64,000 nucleotides of DNA from Cupriavidus sp. (GCA_031181345.1 JAPSLC010000003.1:62001-126000), one strand, 5' to 3'; positions 8,407 to 18,061 are shown, counted from the first letter of the stretch. The notes: generated by a model not told the origin, from the letters alone. A program made the numbers and translations.

Positions 8407-8979
8407 TCAGAAGCGGTAACGCACGTAGCCGGTGTAGAAGTTGGTACCCGGGTTCGGCCGCTTGATGCTGGCGTTCGAGATGTGCTGGAAGCGGAAACCC
8501 GCCTCGGCGCGCTTCTGCGGGCCGAAGGCCACGCCCACGCCGACCATGTCCGAGAACTGGAACGCGGTGCTGTAGTCGTGCGAGTCCGACGTCGAAGTGG
8601 CGCTCATCAGGCGCAGGCCTACCGACAGCTCGGCGAACGGCACCACGCTCCAGCCATGCTTTTCGATGCGCAGGATCGGCGAGAAGCCGAGTTCGGTCAC
8701 GTCGCGGCGGTTGTTGCCGGTGCGCGCGTTCCAGCGCGCCAGTTCGACTTCCCATTGCAGCTTGGCCAGCCAGCCCTGCGGATTGCCGTAGGCGAATCCC
8801 GAATCCCAGTTCAGGCCGATCTCGTACTTGTTCAGGCCGTGGCCGGGATCGCGGCCGTAAGCCACATGGACGGCCGGATCAGCCTGGGCGGGGCCCGCGG
8901 CGATCAGCGCTGCGGCGGCGCAGCATAGGGCGGCCGAGCGGCGCAGCGAACGCGCCGTCCGTTCTTGTTGTTGGGTCAT
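8407..8979 (-). CDS. pagL: PagL-like lipid A 3-O-deacylase, outer membrane, 190 aa
   Basis: A signal peptide ends near residue 33 (GPAQA). The mature part alternates beta strands as in a small outer-membrane barrel and ends with the terminal aromatic YVRYRF. The active-site block HISNAS holds the PagL catalytic histidine (H166) and serine (S168), followed by KRPNPG as in the family. PagL removes the 3-linked acyl chain of lipid A at the cell surface. The residue aligning with the third catalytic residue of the Pseudomonas enzyme (Glu140) is Asn180 by direct count, so catalysis may differ. The gene is monocistronic. Confidence 0.82.
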   Translation of the reverse strand: MTQQQERTARSLRRSAALCCAAAALIAAGPAQADPAVHVAYGRDPGHGLNKYEIGLNWDSGFAYGNPQGWLAKLQWEVELARWNARTGNNRRDVTELGFSPILRIEKHGWSVVPFAELSVGLRLMSATSTSDSHDYSTAFQFSDMVGVGVAFGPQKRAEAGFRFQHISNASIKRPNPGTNFYTGYVRYRF

Positions 8980-9082
8980 GGTCGAGGGGAGAGGAGTTGA
9001 AAGATGCCGGCGAAGGCACTGGCACAGTCCGTGCCAGGGCAGGAAACGCCACCCGTATCGGCGCCGCGCGAACGGGCTGGGG

Positions 9083-9172
9083 CTAGGCCCAGAGCCGTTC
9101 GATCAGCCACCCGGCGGTGGCGCACAAGCCGAGCCACGCCGCCATGCAACCGGCAATGAATCGATAAGTCAT
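9083..9172 (-). CDS. Possible 29-aa single-span membrane protein
   Basis: A short minus-strand frame encodes a basic start (MTYRFIAG), one hydrophobic span and an amphipathic end (LIERLWA). It lies 103 bp upstream of the PagL-like gene on the same strand. There is no convincing ribosome-binding site, so this is a weak candidate. It resembles the many small membrane peptides of unknown role. Confidence 0.3.
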   Translation of the reverse strand: MTYRFIAGCMAAWLGLCATAGWLIERLWA

Positions 9173-9225
9173 CGTACTTTTGGCAAGCAAAGAGCGAAAT
9201 TACGCAAATTCGTGACCCGGATGAT

Positions 9226-9247
9226 ACATGCATTCATGAATGTATGT
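9226..9247. promoter_or_regulatory. 22-bp near-perfect palindrome, possible operator
   Basis: ACATGCATTCA/TGAATGTATGT pairs at ten of eleven positions and contains the perfect 12-bp palindrome CATTCATGAATG. It stands in a locally AT-rich stretch between the minus-strand pagL side and dmeF on the plus strand. Its size suits a TetR- or MarR-type dimer. No such regulator is encoded next to it. Confidence 0.4.
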
Positions 9248-9405
9248 TACGCGCCGGTAAATCCATTTTGCGTCTGGGGGTAAACGATCCGCCACCCGGA
9301 AAACTTGAGGCCAACCCCACCAGTCGGCGCACCGGCAGCAGGGATTTGCGCCTGTCGGCACGCGCATGCTGCTACCCTTGCGGCCATCAAAAAAGAGGCC
9401 AAGCC

Positions 9406-10410
9406 ATGCATTCCCACGATCTCTCGCCCTGGACCCACTCGCATGTCTTCGACCGCGGCAACGCCGCCGGCGAACGCGGTACGCGCCTTGTACTGCTGCT
9501 GACGGCCGCGGCGATGGTGGCGGAGATCGGCGCCGGCTGGTGGTTCGGCTCGATGGCGCTGCTGGCCGACGGCTGGCACATGAGCTCGCACGCGCTGGCG
9601 ATCGGGCTGTCGGTGTTCGCCTATGCCGCCGCGCGCCGCTTCGCCAACGACCGCCGTTTCGCCTTCGGCACCTGGAAGATCGAGGTGCTGGCCGGCTTCG
9701 CCAGCGCGATCTTCCTGATGGGCGTGGCGGCGCTGATGGGCTTTGCCTCGATCGAGCGGCTGTTCGCGCCGGCGGCGATCCGCTATCCGGAAGCGATGAC
9801 GGTCACCTGCCTGGGCCTGCTGGTCAACCTGGCGAGCGCCTGGCTGCTGGGCGGCGCGCACCACCATCATCACCACGGGCACGACCACGATCACCACCAC
9901 CATCACCACGACGATCACGGCGACCACCACGGGCACGCGCATGGCCATGACCTGAACCTGCGCTCGGCCTACCTGCATGTGCTGGCCGACGCCGCCACTT
10001 CGGTGCTGGCGTTGCTGGCGCTGGCGGGCGGCTGGTGGCTGGGCTGGAACTGGCTCGATCCGGTGATGGGCATCGTCGGCGCGGTGCTGGTTGGACACTG
10101 GGCGCTGGGCCTGATCCGCCAGACCTCCGCCGTGCTGCTCGATCGCGAGATGGACCACCCGGTGGTCGACGAGGTGCGCGAGGTGCTGGCCGCCTTCGAC
10201 CAGGACCGCGACGGTACCCGCGTGACCGATCTGCATGTGTGGCGGGTCGGCAAGGACAAGTTCGCCTGCATCGTCGCGCTGGTCACGCACGACCCCACGC
10301 TGACGCCGGCGCGCGTGCGCACCGCGCTGGGCGTGCACGAGGAACTGGCGCATGTGACGGTGGAAATCGCGCGCTGCGACGATGGCGCGATGATGAAGCC
10401 GGCCGGTTGA
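9406..10410 (+). CDS. dmeF: DmeF-like cation diffusion facilitator, 334 aa
   Basis: This inner-membrane CDF family protein exports a divalent metal in exchange for protons. Six hydrophobic helices are visible. The metal site in helix 2 is in LLADGWHMSSHA, a form typical of the DmeF branch (cobalt/nickel/iron) rather than of CzcD. Helix 5 carries HVLADAA. Between helices 4 and 5 lies a histidine-rich loop at about residues 152-183, with more than fifteen His mixed with Asp. The start at 9406 is chosen because AAAGAGG precedes it and the N-terminus MHSHDLSPWTHSHVF matches DmeF proteins. The metal actually transported is an inference from subgroup motifs. Confidence 0.85.
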   Translation: MHSHDLSPWTHSHVFDRGNAAGERGTRLVLLLTAAAMVAEIGAGWWFGSMALLADGWHMSSHALAIGLSVFAYAAARRFANDRRFAFGTWKIEVLAGFASAIFLMGVAALMGFASIERLFAPAAIRYPEAMTVTCLGLLVNLASAWLLGGAHHHHHHGHDHDHHHHHHDDHGDHHGHAHGHDLNLRSAYLHVLADAATSVLALLALAGGWWLGWNWLDPVMGIVGAVLVGHWALGLIRQTSAVLLDREMDHPVVDEVREVLAAFDQDRDGTRVTDLHVWRVGKDKFACIVALVTHDPTLTPARVRTALGVHEELAHVTVEIARCDDGAMMKPAG

Positions 10411-10481
10411 TCCAGGCCGGTTGATCCAGGCTGCCTGGCGGCGCTGGCTCGCGCCGATCGCATCGGCGCGGGCAGGAAGTC

Positions 10482-10555
10482 TGGAGGCGGGGGAACGGAA
10501 TCGAACCGTCGTACACGGCTTTGCAGGCCGTGGCATGCCACTCTGCCACCCCGCC
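10482..10555 (-). tRNA. tRNA-Cys (GCA)
   Basis: On the minus strand a full cloverleaf can be drawn. The acceptor GGCGGGG pairs with CCCCGCC, the anticodon stem ACGGC/GCCGT encloses CTGCAAA with anticodon GCA, and the T loop reads GGTTCGATTCC. The discriminator is U, typical of tRNA-Cys, and CCA is encoded in the DNA. Confidence 0.97.
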
Positions 10556-10729
10556 GCTGTTCTGAAGCGGTGCGCTGTGAACAGCGCGGGCCGAAGTGTA
10601 GCCCGATTCTCCCGATCGTGCAGGCGACCGCCCCATCGCGCTCGAGCCGATCCTGAACCGGCCCGAGCCAAACCGTGCGCCGATCTCTGCTATCGTCTCG
10701 GCCATCGTTGAAAGGCCCCCTCCCCCGGC

Positions 10730-11995
10730 ATGCGACTGCTGCACACCTCCGACTGGCATCTGGGCCAGACCCTGCATCACTACGACCGTACCCACGAACA
10801 TCAGCACTTCCTCGACTGGCTGCTCGATACGCTGGACGCCGAGGCCACCGACCTGCTGCTGGTCGCCGGCGATATCTTCGACACCGCCAATCCCTCGGCC
10901 GCGGCCCAGCGGCAGCTGTACCGCTTCCTGACCGAGGCGCGGCGCCGGCGCCCCCATCTGGCGATCGTGATGATCGCCGGCAATCACGACTCGCCGGCGC
11001 GGCTGGAGGCGCCCGCGCCCTTGCTCGACTGGTTCGGCGCGGCCTGCATCGGCCAGGTCCACCGGCTGCCGGACGGCGGGATCGACGTGGAGAGACTGGT
11101 GGTGCCGGTGCGCGATGCGGGCGGCCAGATCGCTGCGTGGTGCCTGGCCATCCCATTCCTGCGTCCCGGCGATGTGCCGCGCGTGGAGCCGGCTCAGGAT
11201 GACCTTGATGCCGACGTCGCCGACCCCTACCAGGCCGGCGTCGCCGCGCTCTATCGCAGCGCGCTCGAGTTGGCGCTGGCCCGCCGGCAGGCCGGCCAGC
11301 CCATCGTCGCGCTCGGCCACTGCCATATGCGCGACGGCGAAGTCTCGGAGGACTCCGAGCGGCGCATCGTGATCGGCGGCGCCGAGGCGCTGCCGGCCGG
11401 CATCTTCGACCCGGCCATCGCCTATGTCGCGCTCGGCCATCTGCACCGGCCGCAGAAGGTCGGCCGCCACGAGCACATCCGCTACAGCGGCAGTCCGCTG
11501 CCGATGTCGTTCTCCGAGATTCACTACCCGCACCAGGTCGTCAGCGCCCGGCTCGAGGGCGAGATGCTGGCCGAGTGGCGCGCGATCCCGGTACCCAGGC
11601 CGGTCGACCTGATGCGCGTGCCCCTGACGCCCCGGCCGGTCGAACAGGCGCTCGGCGCGCTGCGCGCGCTCGACCTGCCGCCGTTGCCCGACGCTCTGCA
11701 GCCCTATCTGCAGGTCCGCGTCGCGCTGGACGGGCCCGAACCGACGCTGCGCGCGAAGATCGAGGCCGCGCTCGACGGCAAGCCGGTGCGCCTGGCGCGC
11801 ATCGAGGTCAGCGCCGCCGCCGCGGCCGGCGAGGCGGCCGCGCCGATGCTGTCGCTCGACGACCTGAACCGGCTCGACCCGGCCGCGGTGTTCGCCTCGC
11901 TGTATCGCGAGCGGCATGGCGCCGAGGCGCCCGCCACGCTGTCCGCCGCACTGGCCGAACTGCTGCACGCCCCGGACGAGGTGGCCGCGCCATGA
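10730..11995 (+). CDS. sbcD: Nuclease SbcCD subunit D, 421 aa
   Basis: This is the Mre11-type nuclease subunit that cleaves DNA hairpins and blocked ends with SbcC. The metallophosphoesterase motifs are in order: HTSDWHLGQ (start), VAGDIFD (Asp bridging two Mn ions), AGNHDSPARL (catalytic Asn-His-Asp) and later HCHM and GHLHRPQ. The C-terminal capping and SbcC-binding part follows. The length fits the family. Its stop codon overlaps the start of sbcC (ATGA at 11992-11995), so the two subunits are translationally coupled. Confidence 0.95.
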   Translation: MRLLHTSDWHLGQTLHHYDRTHEHQHFLDWLLDTLDAEATDLLLVAGDIFDTANPSAAAQRQLYRFLTEARRRRPHLAIVMIAGNHDSPARLEAPAPLLDWFGAACIGQVHRLPDGGIDVERLVVPVRDAGGQIAAWCLAIPFLRPGDVPRVEPAQDDLDADVADPYQAGVAALYRSALELALARRQAGQPIVALGHCHMRDGEVSEDSERRIVIGGAEALPAGIFDPAIAYVALGHLHRPQKVGRHEHIRYSGSPLPMSFSEIHYPHQVVSARLEGEMLAEWRAIPVPRPVDLMRVPLTPRPVEQALGALRALDLPPLPDALQPYLQVRVALDGPEPTLRAKIEAALDGKPVRLARIEVSAAAAAGEAAAPMLSLDDLNRLDPAAVFASLYRERHGAEAPATLSAALAELLHAPDEVAAP

Positions 11996-14900
11996 GGATC
12001 CTCGCCATTCGCGGCCGCAACCTCGCCTCGCTGTCGGGCGAGTTCGCCGTCGACTTCACCGCCGAGCCGCTGGCCTCGGCCGGTCTGTTCGCGATCTGCG
12101 GCCCCACCGGCGCGGGCAAGAGCACGCTGCTCGATGCGCTGTGCCTGGCGCTGTACGACGCGACCCCGCGCGTCGCCCGGGTCGGCGGCCGCGCCACGGT
12201 GCTGCCCGATGTCGCGGGCGAGACCATCGGCGCGCACGACACCCGCACGCTGCTGCGCCGCGGCGCCGCCGAGGGTCACGCCGAGGTCGACTTCGTCGGC
12301 GGCGACGGCCAGGCCTACCGCGCCCGCTGGAGCGTGCGCCGCGCGCGCAGCAAGGCCGGCGGCAAGCTGCAGCAGACGCAGATGTCGCTGGCGCGGCTGC
12401 CCGGCGAAGAGCCGGTCGGCGGCGGACTGAAGACCGAGGTCCAGGCCGCGATCGTCGAGCGCGTCGGGCTGACCTTCGAACAGTTCACGCGCGCGGTGCT
12501 GCTGGCGCAGAACGAGTTCTTCGCCTTCCTGAAGGCCGGCGACGACGAACGCGCGGCGCTGCTGCAGGCGCTGACCGGCACCGGCCGCTTCGAGGCGATC
12601 TCGCGGCGCGCCTTCGAGCGCAACAAGGCCGAGCAGGAAACCTTGCGCCAGCTGCGCGAGCAGGCCGCCAAGCACCAGCCGCTGGACGCCGAGACGCGCG
12701 CGCAATGCGAGCTGCAACGGCAGCAGCAGCAGGACGCGGTCACGGCGCTCGACCAACGGCTGCGGCACCACGAGGCGCAGTTGCGCTGGCACGTCGACGC
12801 GGCCGAACTCGCCAACCTCGAACAGCAGGCGATCGGCCAGCATCGGGCCGCCGTCGCCGCGCACGATGCCGCCGCAGCACGGCGCGCCCGGATGGCGGAC
12901 GCGCACGCGGCCCAGGCCGCGCGGGCGCTGGTGGCCGAGGTCGACCGGCTGGCCGCGCAGCGGGAGGCGCAGCGCCAGGAACTGGCGCACGCCGCGCAAG
13001 CGCAGGCGGCGGCCGAGCGCGCGGCGCAGGACGCGCAGGCCGAACGGCAGCGCGCTGCCGCCGCCATGGAAGCGGCGCGCCACGCCGAGGCCGAGATGGC
13101 GCCGCGGTTGGCGCAGGCGCGGGAATACGACGCGGTGATCGCGACGCTGACGCCGGACCGAGAGCGCGCGGCGCAAGCGAATCGGCAGGCCGCGCAGGCG
13201 CTGGACGAAGCGGGCCGCGAACAGGCGCGGCTGCGGACGGCGCGTGAATCCGCGGGCACGGCGCTGGCCGCCGCCGAGGACTGGCTCGCGCGGCATGCCG
13301 GACTCGAAGCACTCGGCGCCCAATGGCCGCGCTGGGACGCGCTGTTTGCGCAGGCAGACGATTGGCACGGCCGGCACGTCGCCGCCACGCGGGAGGTCGC
13401 GCAACTGGCCGAACGGCTCGCCAGGGCGCAACGCGACCAGGCCGATGCACAGGCACGGCTGGCCTGCGCCGCCGAGTCGCTGCGAGCCGCGCAGCAGCAG
13501 TACGCCGAGGCGCAGCACGCGCTGGCCGGCCACGACCGCGATGCCATCGCCGCCCGGGCGGCCGAATTGCAGCGGCGCCGCGACGTCCTGCAGCAGGCCG
13601 CGGCGCGCTGGCGCGAGCGGCTTGCCGCCGAAGCGCGGATGGCCGAGCTGATCCAGCAGCGCGACACGCTGCTGGCGCAACGCCAGCAGTGCCAGCAAGG
13701 CATCGACGCGGCCCGCGCCGCGCGGCCCGCCGCCGAGCATGCCGCCACGCAGGCAGAACGCTCCTGGCAACGCGCGCTCGCCGCCTGCCAGCAAAGCGTC
13801 GAGCAATTGCGCGAGACGCTGGCGCCGGGCGAGCCCTGCCCGGTCTGCGGCGCCAGCGAACACCCCTACGCGCATGACGATTCGCCGCTGCGCGCGGCAC
13901 TGCAAGCCACGCTCGGCGCGCTCGAACACGAGTACCGCCGTTGCCAGCAGGCGCTGGCCCGGCTCGACGCCGACGAGCGCAGCGCCGCCACGCTTGCGCG
14001 CAGTCACGGCGAAGCGCTGGCGCAGCTCGACACACGGCTCGCCGCGGCACGGCAGCAGCGCGATCAGGCCGAACGCGAGTGGCAAGCCGACGCGCTCGCC
14101 GCGCAGGCCAACTCGGTCGATGCCGACGAACGCACCGGCTGGTTTGCGCGGCAACTGGCCGACGCCGACGCGCAGCAGCGCAGCGCGGCCGAGCTCGACA
14201 CCCATCTGCGCGCGCTCGACAAGCAACTGCAGGCAGCACGCGTGCGGCTCGACGCCAGCCAGGCCGAACTGACGGCGGCCGACAGCGCGCAGCAACGCGC
14301 CCAGGCCCTGGCCGCCGAACTCGCGCTGCGCCATGGCGCGGCGAACGAGGCGGCGGCGGCAACGGCGGCGCAGCGGGACCAGGCCTTGCACGAACTCGAC
14401 CGCGGCGCGCTTGGGCAAGCGGCCGGCGCACACTGGCGCGAGCCGTGGCACGACGACCCCGCGGCATTCCGCGCGCACTGCGCGGCGGATGCCGGCCAGT
14501 GGGCGCGGCATCGCGACGAACGCGACGCGCAGCGCCAGCGCATCGTGCAGCTCGACGGCACGCTGGCCACCGCCACGCAAGCGCACGCGCATGCCGTCGA
14601 AGCGGATCGCCAGGCCGCTGAAGCGTTGGCGTTCGCCGACGCGCGCCTGTCCGAACAACGCGGGCGCCGCGACGCCCTGTTTGCCGGCACGCCCGATGCG
14701 GGCCTGGCTGTCGATGCGATCGCGGCCCGTCTCGCGCAAGCCAGTGCCGACGCTGCGGCGCGCGTCGACGCGGCGCAGCGCGCGAGCCAGGCAGCCAGCG
14801 AACAGCTGGCGCGGCAGACCGCGCGCGCCGAGCAGGCCCAGTCTCAAGGCAAGGCGCTGGACGAGCACGCGCGCGCAGCCGCGGCGCGGCTCGATGCGTG

Positions 14901-15771
14901 GCTGCAGGCTTGGCATGACGGACACGATCGCTCGGCTCCGCTCGACGAAGCGGGCCTGCGCGCGCTGCTGGCGCTCGATGCCGACTGGCTGGCGCGCGAG
15001 GAAGAGGCGCTGCACGCGCTGCAACGCGAGGTCGATGCCGCGCATGCCGTCGTGCAGACGCGCCGCGCCGAACGCGAACGCCATCTGGCGCGACGGCTCG
15101 GCGAGGACGACGCGGCCACCGTCGAAGCCGCGCTCGCCGCGGCCCGTGCCGAACTGGAGCGCGCCAAGCAGGCGCTGGCCGAGGCCGATTTCACGCTGCG
15201 CCGCGACGACGAGCGGCGCGCGCAGGCCAGCGATCTGATCGCGCGCATCGATCGGCAGCAGGCCACCGCGCACACCTGGCAGGTGCTGAACGAACTGATC
15301 GGCTCGGCCGACGGCAAGAAATTCCGCAACCATGCCCAGCAGATGACGCTGGACATCCTGCTCGGCTACGCCAACCGGCATCTGGCCACGCTGTCGCGCC
15401 GCTACCGGCTCGAACGCGTGCGCCACAGCCTGGCGCTGCTGGTGATCGACCAGGACATGGCCGACGAGGCGCGCTCGGTGCATTCGCTGTCCGGCGGCGA
15501 GTCGTTCCTGGTGTCGCTGGCGCTGGCGCTCGGGCTGGCGTCGCTGTCCTCGCACCGCGTGCGGGTCGAATCGCTGTTCATCGACGAGGGCTTCGGCAGC
15601 CTCGACGCCGACACGCTGCGCGTCGCGATGGACGCGCTCGACAGCCTGCAGGCCCAGGGCCGCAAGGTCGGCGTGATCTCGCACGTGCACGAGATGACCG
15701 AACGGATCGGCACGCGCATCGAGGTGCGCAGGCTGTCGGGCGGGCAGAGCCGGGTAATGGTGGGTCCGTAG
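11992..15771 (+). CDS. sbcC: Nuclease SbcCD subunit C (Rad50-like ATPase), 1259 aa
   Basis: This is an SMC-like ATPase that tethers DNA and drives SbcD. The N-terminal half-ATPase carries Walker A GPTGAGKST (about residues 38-46). Two very long Ala/Gln/Arg-rich coiled-coil arms flank the zinc hook CPVCG at residues 616-620. The C-terminal half carries the signature LSGGES (about 1166-1171) and Walker B LFIDEGFGSLD (about 1194-1204). The start at 11992 overlaps the sbcD stop by four bases. The high GC and Ala-rich arms create long spurious frames on every other strand and frame, which are not genes. Confidence 0.96.
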   Translation: MRILAIRGRNLASLSGEFAVDFTAEPLASAGLFAICGPTGAGKSTLLDALCLALYDATPRVARVGGRATVLPDVAGETIGAHDTRTLLRRGAAEGHAEVDFVGGDGQAYRARWSVRRARSKAGGKLQQTQMSLARLPGEEPVGGGLKTEVQAAIVERVGLTFEQFTRAVLLAQNEFFAFLKAGDDERAALLQALTGTGRFEAISRRAFERNKAEQETLRQLREQAAKHQPLDAETRAQCELQRQQQQDAVTALDQRLRHHEAQLRWHVDAAELANLEQQAIGQHRAAVAAHDAAAARRARMADAHAAQAARALVAEVDRLAAQREAQRQELAHAAQAQAAAERAAQDAQAERQRAAAAMEAARHAEAEMAPRLAQAREYDAVIATLTPDRERAAQANRQAAQALDEAGREQARLRTARESAGTALAAAEDWLARHAGLEALGAQWPRWDALFAQADDWHGRHVAATREVAQLAERLARAQRDQADAQARLACAAESLRAAQQQYAEAQHALAGHDRDAIAARAAELQRRRDVLQQAAARWRERLAAEARMAELIQQRDTLLAQRQQCQQGIDAARAARPAAEHAATQAERSWQRALAACQQSVEQLRETLAPGEPCPVCGASEHPYAHDDSPLRAALQATLGALEHEYRRCQQALARLDADERSAATLARSHGEALAQLDTRLAAARQQRDQAEREWQADALAAQANSVDADERTGWFARQLADADAQQRSAAELDTHLRALDKQLQAARVRLDASQAELTAADSAQQRAQALAAELALRHGAANEAAAATAAQRDQALHELDRGALGQAAGAHWREPWHDDPAAFRAHCAADAGQWARHRDERDAQRQRIVQLDGTLATATQAHAHAVEADRQAAEALAFADARLSEQRGRRDALFAGTPDAGLAVDAIAARLAQASADAAARVDAAQRASQAASEQLARQTARAEQAQSQGKALDEHARAAAARLDAWLQAWHDGHDRSAPLDEAGLRALLALDADWLAREEEALHALQREVDAAHAVVQTRRAERERHLARRLGEDDAATVEAALAAARAELERAKQALAEADFTLRRDDERRAQASDLIARIDRQQATAHTWQVLNELIGSADGKKFRNHAQQMTLDILLGYANRHLATLSRRYRLERVRHSLALLVIDQDMADEARSVHSLSGGESFLVSLALALGLASLSSHRVRVESLFIDEGFGSLDADTLRVAMDALDSLQAQGRKVGVISHVHEMTERIGTRIEVRRLSGGQSRVMVGP

Positions 15772-16098
15772 GGGGGGGAGCGGGCGGGGGAGAGGGCAGC
15801 GGCGGCTCCGATGGCCAATTCCCGGCCATCTCGCGAGACAGAGTGTTCGCCGCGACGAACAATGGCGCGCTATCCCGCGCCATGCCTTGGGGCCGGGCGT
15901 TGCGCACCGGTCGGCCGGCATGCCGGGCCGTGCAAGCAACCACCCTAGGGGTTACCCTTACGCGATGCTGCCGCCCGCCAGGCCCCTGGCCCGCGGGCGG
16001 CCTCTGTTGCAGCGGCGGTTTCCCCGCCGCACGCTTCGCCCGACGCCAGCGCACGCATGTCCGCGCATGAGCGCCAGCGTCCTACTCAGCGATCTCCC
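15772..16098. other. 327-bp intergenic region without a recognisable gene
   Basis: It begins with a poly-G tract just after the sbcC stop and ends at the permease gene. I see no ribosome-binding site with a credible frame, no terminator with a T tract and no repeat of the families found elsewhere. It probably holds the permease promoter. Confidence 0.4.
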
Positions 16099-17421
16099 AT
16101 GACAGAACTGACCAGCACCACCATTCCGGCAGGACCGGCGGACCATGACCGGGACCACGACAGCCGCCGCCGCGTGTTCGCCATCGTCGCGGCCTCGTCC
16201 GGCAATCTCGTCGAGTGGTTCGACTTCTATATCTATGCCTTCTGCGCGATCTATTTCGCGCACGCCTTCTTCCCGCAGTCCGATCCCACCGTGCAGCTGC
16301 TCAATACCGCGGGCGTGTTCGCCGCGGGCTTCCTGATGCGGCCGATCGGCGGCTGGGTGTTCGGCCGCATCGCCGACCGCCACGGCCGCAAGCATTCGCT
16401 GCTGATCTCGGTGGTGATGATGTGCACCGGCTCGCTGATGATCGCCTGCCTGCCGACCTACGACAGCATCGGCGCCTGGGCACCGGCCTTGCTGCTGCTC
16501 GCGCGGCTGCTGCAGGGCCTGTCGGTCGGCGGGGAGTACGGCACCACCGCCACCTATATGAGCGAGGTGGCGCTCAAGGGCCGGCGCGGCTTCTTCTCGT
16601 CGTTCCAGTACGTGACGCTGATCGGCGGCCAGCTGCTGGCGGTGCTGGTGGTGGTCGTGCTGCAGCAGCTGTACACCGAGCAGGAACTGCGGGCCTGGGC
16701 CTGGCGCATCCCCTTCGTGATCGGCGCGATCACCGCGGTGGTGGCGCTGCTGCTGCGCCGTACGCTGAAGGAAACCTCGAGCGCGGCCTCGCGCAACACC
16801 AAGGGCGCCGGCAGCGTCGTCGCGCTGCTGCGCGACCACAAGGCGGCCTTCTTCACGGTGCTCGGCTACACCGCCGGCGGCTCGCTGATCTTCTATACGT
16901 TCACCACCTACATGCAGAAGTACCTGGTGAATACCGCCGGCATGCCGGTCAAGACCGCCAGCTACGTGATGACCGGCGCGCTGTTCGTCTACATGTGCAT
17001 GCAGCCGATCTTCGGCGCGCTGTCGGACCGCATCGGCCGGCGTACCAACATGATGCTGTTCGGCGCGCTGGGCGCGCTGATCACGGTGCCGGTGCTGACC
17101 GCCTTGCATACCATCACCAACCCGGCGGTCGCCTTCGTGCTGATCACGCTGGCGATGGCGGTGGTCAGCCTCTATACGTCGATCAGCGGCATCGTCAAGG
17201 CCGAGATGTTCCCGCCCGAAGTGCGCGCGCTCGGCGTGGGTCTGGCCTATGCGATCGCCAATGCGGTGTTCGGCGGCTCGGCCGAATACGTCGCGCTGAA
17301 CCTGAAGGCGGTCGGCCACGAGTCGGCCTTCTACTGGTACGTGACCGTGATGATGGTGCTGGCCTTCCTGGTCAGCATGCGGCTGCCGCGCCAGGCGAAG
17401 TACCTGCATCACGACGACTGA
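16099..17421 (+). CDS. MHS-family MFS permease, alpha-ketoglutarate permease-like, 440 aa
   Basis: This is a proton symporter of the metabolite:H+ symporter subfamily in the inner membrane. Twelve hydrophobic helices are visible, with [16 protein letters not shown] in helix 1, [15 protein letters not shown] as the conserved loop 2-3 motif, and [19 protein letters not shown] in helix 5, all hallmarks of KgtP/ProP-type carriers. A dicarboxylate such as 2-oxoglutarate is the likeliest substrate, but this is family-level inference. Start choice is uncertain: MTEL at 16099 fits homologues, while an in-frame ATG at 16057 would add 14 residues; neither has a clear ribosome-binding site. Confidence 0.85.
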   Translation: MTELTSTTIPAGPADHDRDHDSRRRVFAIVAASSGNLVEWFDFYIYAFCAIYFAHAFFPQSDPTVQLLNTAGVFAAGFLMRPIGGWVFGRIADRHGRKHSLLISVVMMCTGSLMIACLPTYDSIGAWAPALLLLARLLQGLSVGGEYGTTATYMSEVALKGRRGFFSSFQYVTLIGGQLLAVLVVVVLQQLYTEQELRAWAWRIPFVIGAITAVVALLLRRTLKETSSAASRNTKGAGSVVALLRDHKAAFFTVLGYTAGGSLIFYTFTTYMQKYLVNTAGMPVKTASYVMTGALFVYMCMQPIFGALSDRIGRRTNMMLFGALGALITVPVLTALHTITNPAVAFVLITLAMAVVSLYTSISGIVKAEMFPPEVRALGVGLAYAIANAVFGGSAEYVALNLKAVGHESAFYWYVTVMMVLAFLVSMRLPRQAKYLHHDD

Positions 17422-17426
17422 GGACA

Positions 17427-17446
17427 GGCCGGCATGCTCGCCGGCC
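17427..17446 (+). terminator. GC-rich hairpin after the permease gene
   Basis: GGCCGGC pairs with GCCGGCC around a 6-base loop, starting 6 bases after the stop codon. There is no T tract behind it, so intrinsic termination is doubtful. Confidence 0.3.
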
Positions 17447-17456
17447 AGCGCTTGAA

Positions 17457-17493
17457 GCCTGTCGTCCCCGCGAACGCGGGGACCCAGCGGCTT
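17457..17493. repeat. Second dispersed repeat family, copy 1
   Basis: The core is a perfect 9-bp hairpin, GTCCCCGCG-AA-CGCGGGGAC (17464-17483), flanked by GCCT and CCAGCGGCTT. A close copy lies at 36675-36710. Confidence 0.6.
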
Positions 17494-17552
17494 GCCGGGC
17501 GCCCGCTCCGCGCGGCCGGGTTCCACGCAAACCTTCCCCGCCCGACTTTCCC

Positions 17553-17885
17553 CTAAGCCGCCGCCATCTGCCGGCACGCCTGTGCACAGTCCCGGCAGGC
17601 CTGCGCGCATTGCTGGCAATGCTGGGCCTGATGGCGCGCACACTCCTCGGCGCAGCGTTCGCAGATCTGCGCGCACAGCGCACATAACTGGCGCGAATGC
17701 TCGCTGCCGCGCGACATATAGGCCACCGACAGTTCGCATATGCCGGCGCAATCCAGGTCCAGCCGGATGCACTCGGTCATCTTCTGCACATCGTGCTCCT
17801 GCAGGCAGGACGCCGCGCAGTGACGACAGGCTTGTGCGCAGCGCGTGCAGGCATCGATACAGGCTTGATATTGCTCGTGGGGCAT
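17553..17885 (-). CDS. Csp-like four-helix-bundle copper protein (DUF326), 110 aa
   Basis: This small protein has about nineteen cysteines arranged in the CxxxC spacing of copper storage proteins, for example CIDACTRCAQACRHC near the start and CQQCAQACRDCAQACRQ near the end. Such proteins fold into a four-helix bundle lined with thiolates that bind many Cu(I) ions. There is no signal peptide, so it should be a cytosolic Csp3-like form. CAGGAGGAATGTC before the ATG at 17885 fixes the start. It stands alone, far from the cop operon of this window. Confidence 0.85.
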   Translation of the reverse strand: MPHEQYQACIDACTRCAQACRHCAASCLQEHDVQKMTECIRLDLDCAGICELSVAYMSRGSEHSRQLCALCAQICERCAEECARHQAQHCQQCAQACRDCAQACRQMAAA

Positions 17886-18061
17886 GACATTCCTCCTGGG
17901 TCGGTCGACGCCGGATCGGCGCCACACCGAATGCAGCAAGGCGCGGACCACGGCGGCGGAGCGTTATCAGCCCTGCCCGCCGCGATCCGCGCCTTGTCCC
18001 GGCCCGGGATCCGTCTTACATCCCTTGCAACTTCTGCCTGCCGTTCACCGGATGGCACCCG

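Noticed and set aside
10482..10555. tRNA-Cys as an integration attachment site
   Set aside because: No integrase and no repeat of the tRNA 3' end were found in the window.
11704..15939. A 1411-residue open frame antisense to sbcC
   Set aside because: It is a GC3-driven shadow of the Ala/Arg-rich coiled-coil gene, composed of low-complexity Arg/Gly/Leu sequence without domains or a ribosome-binding site.
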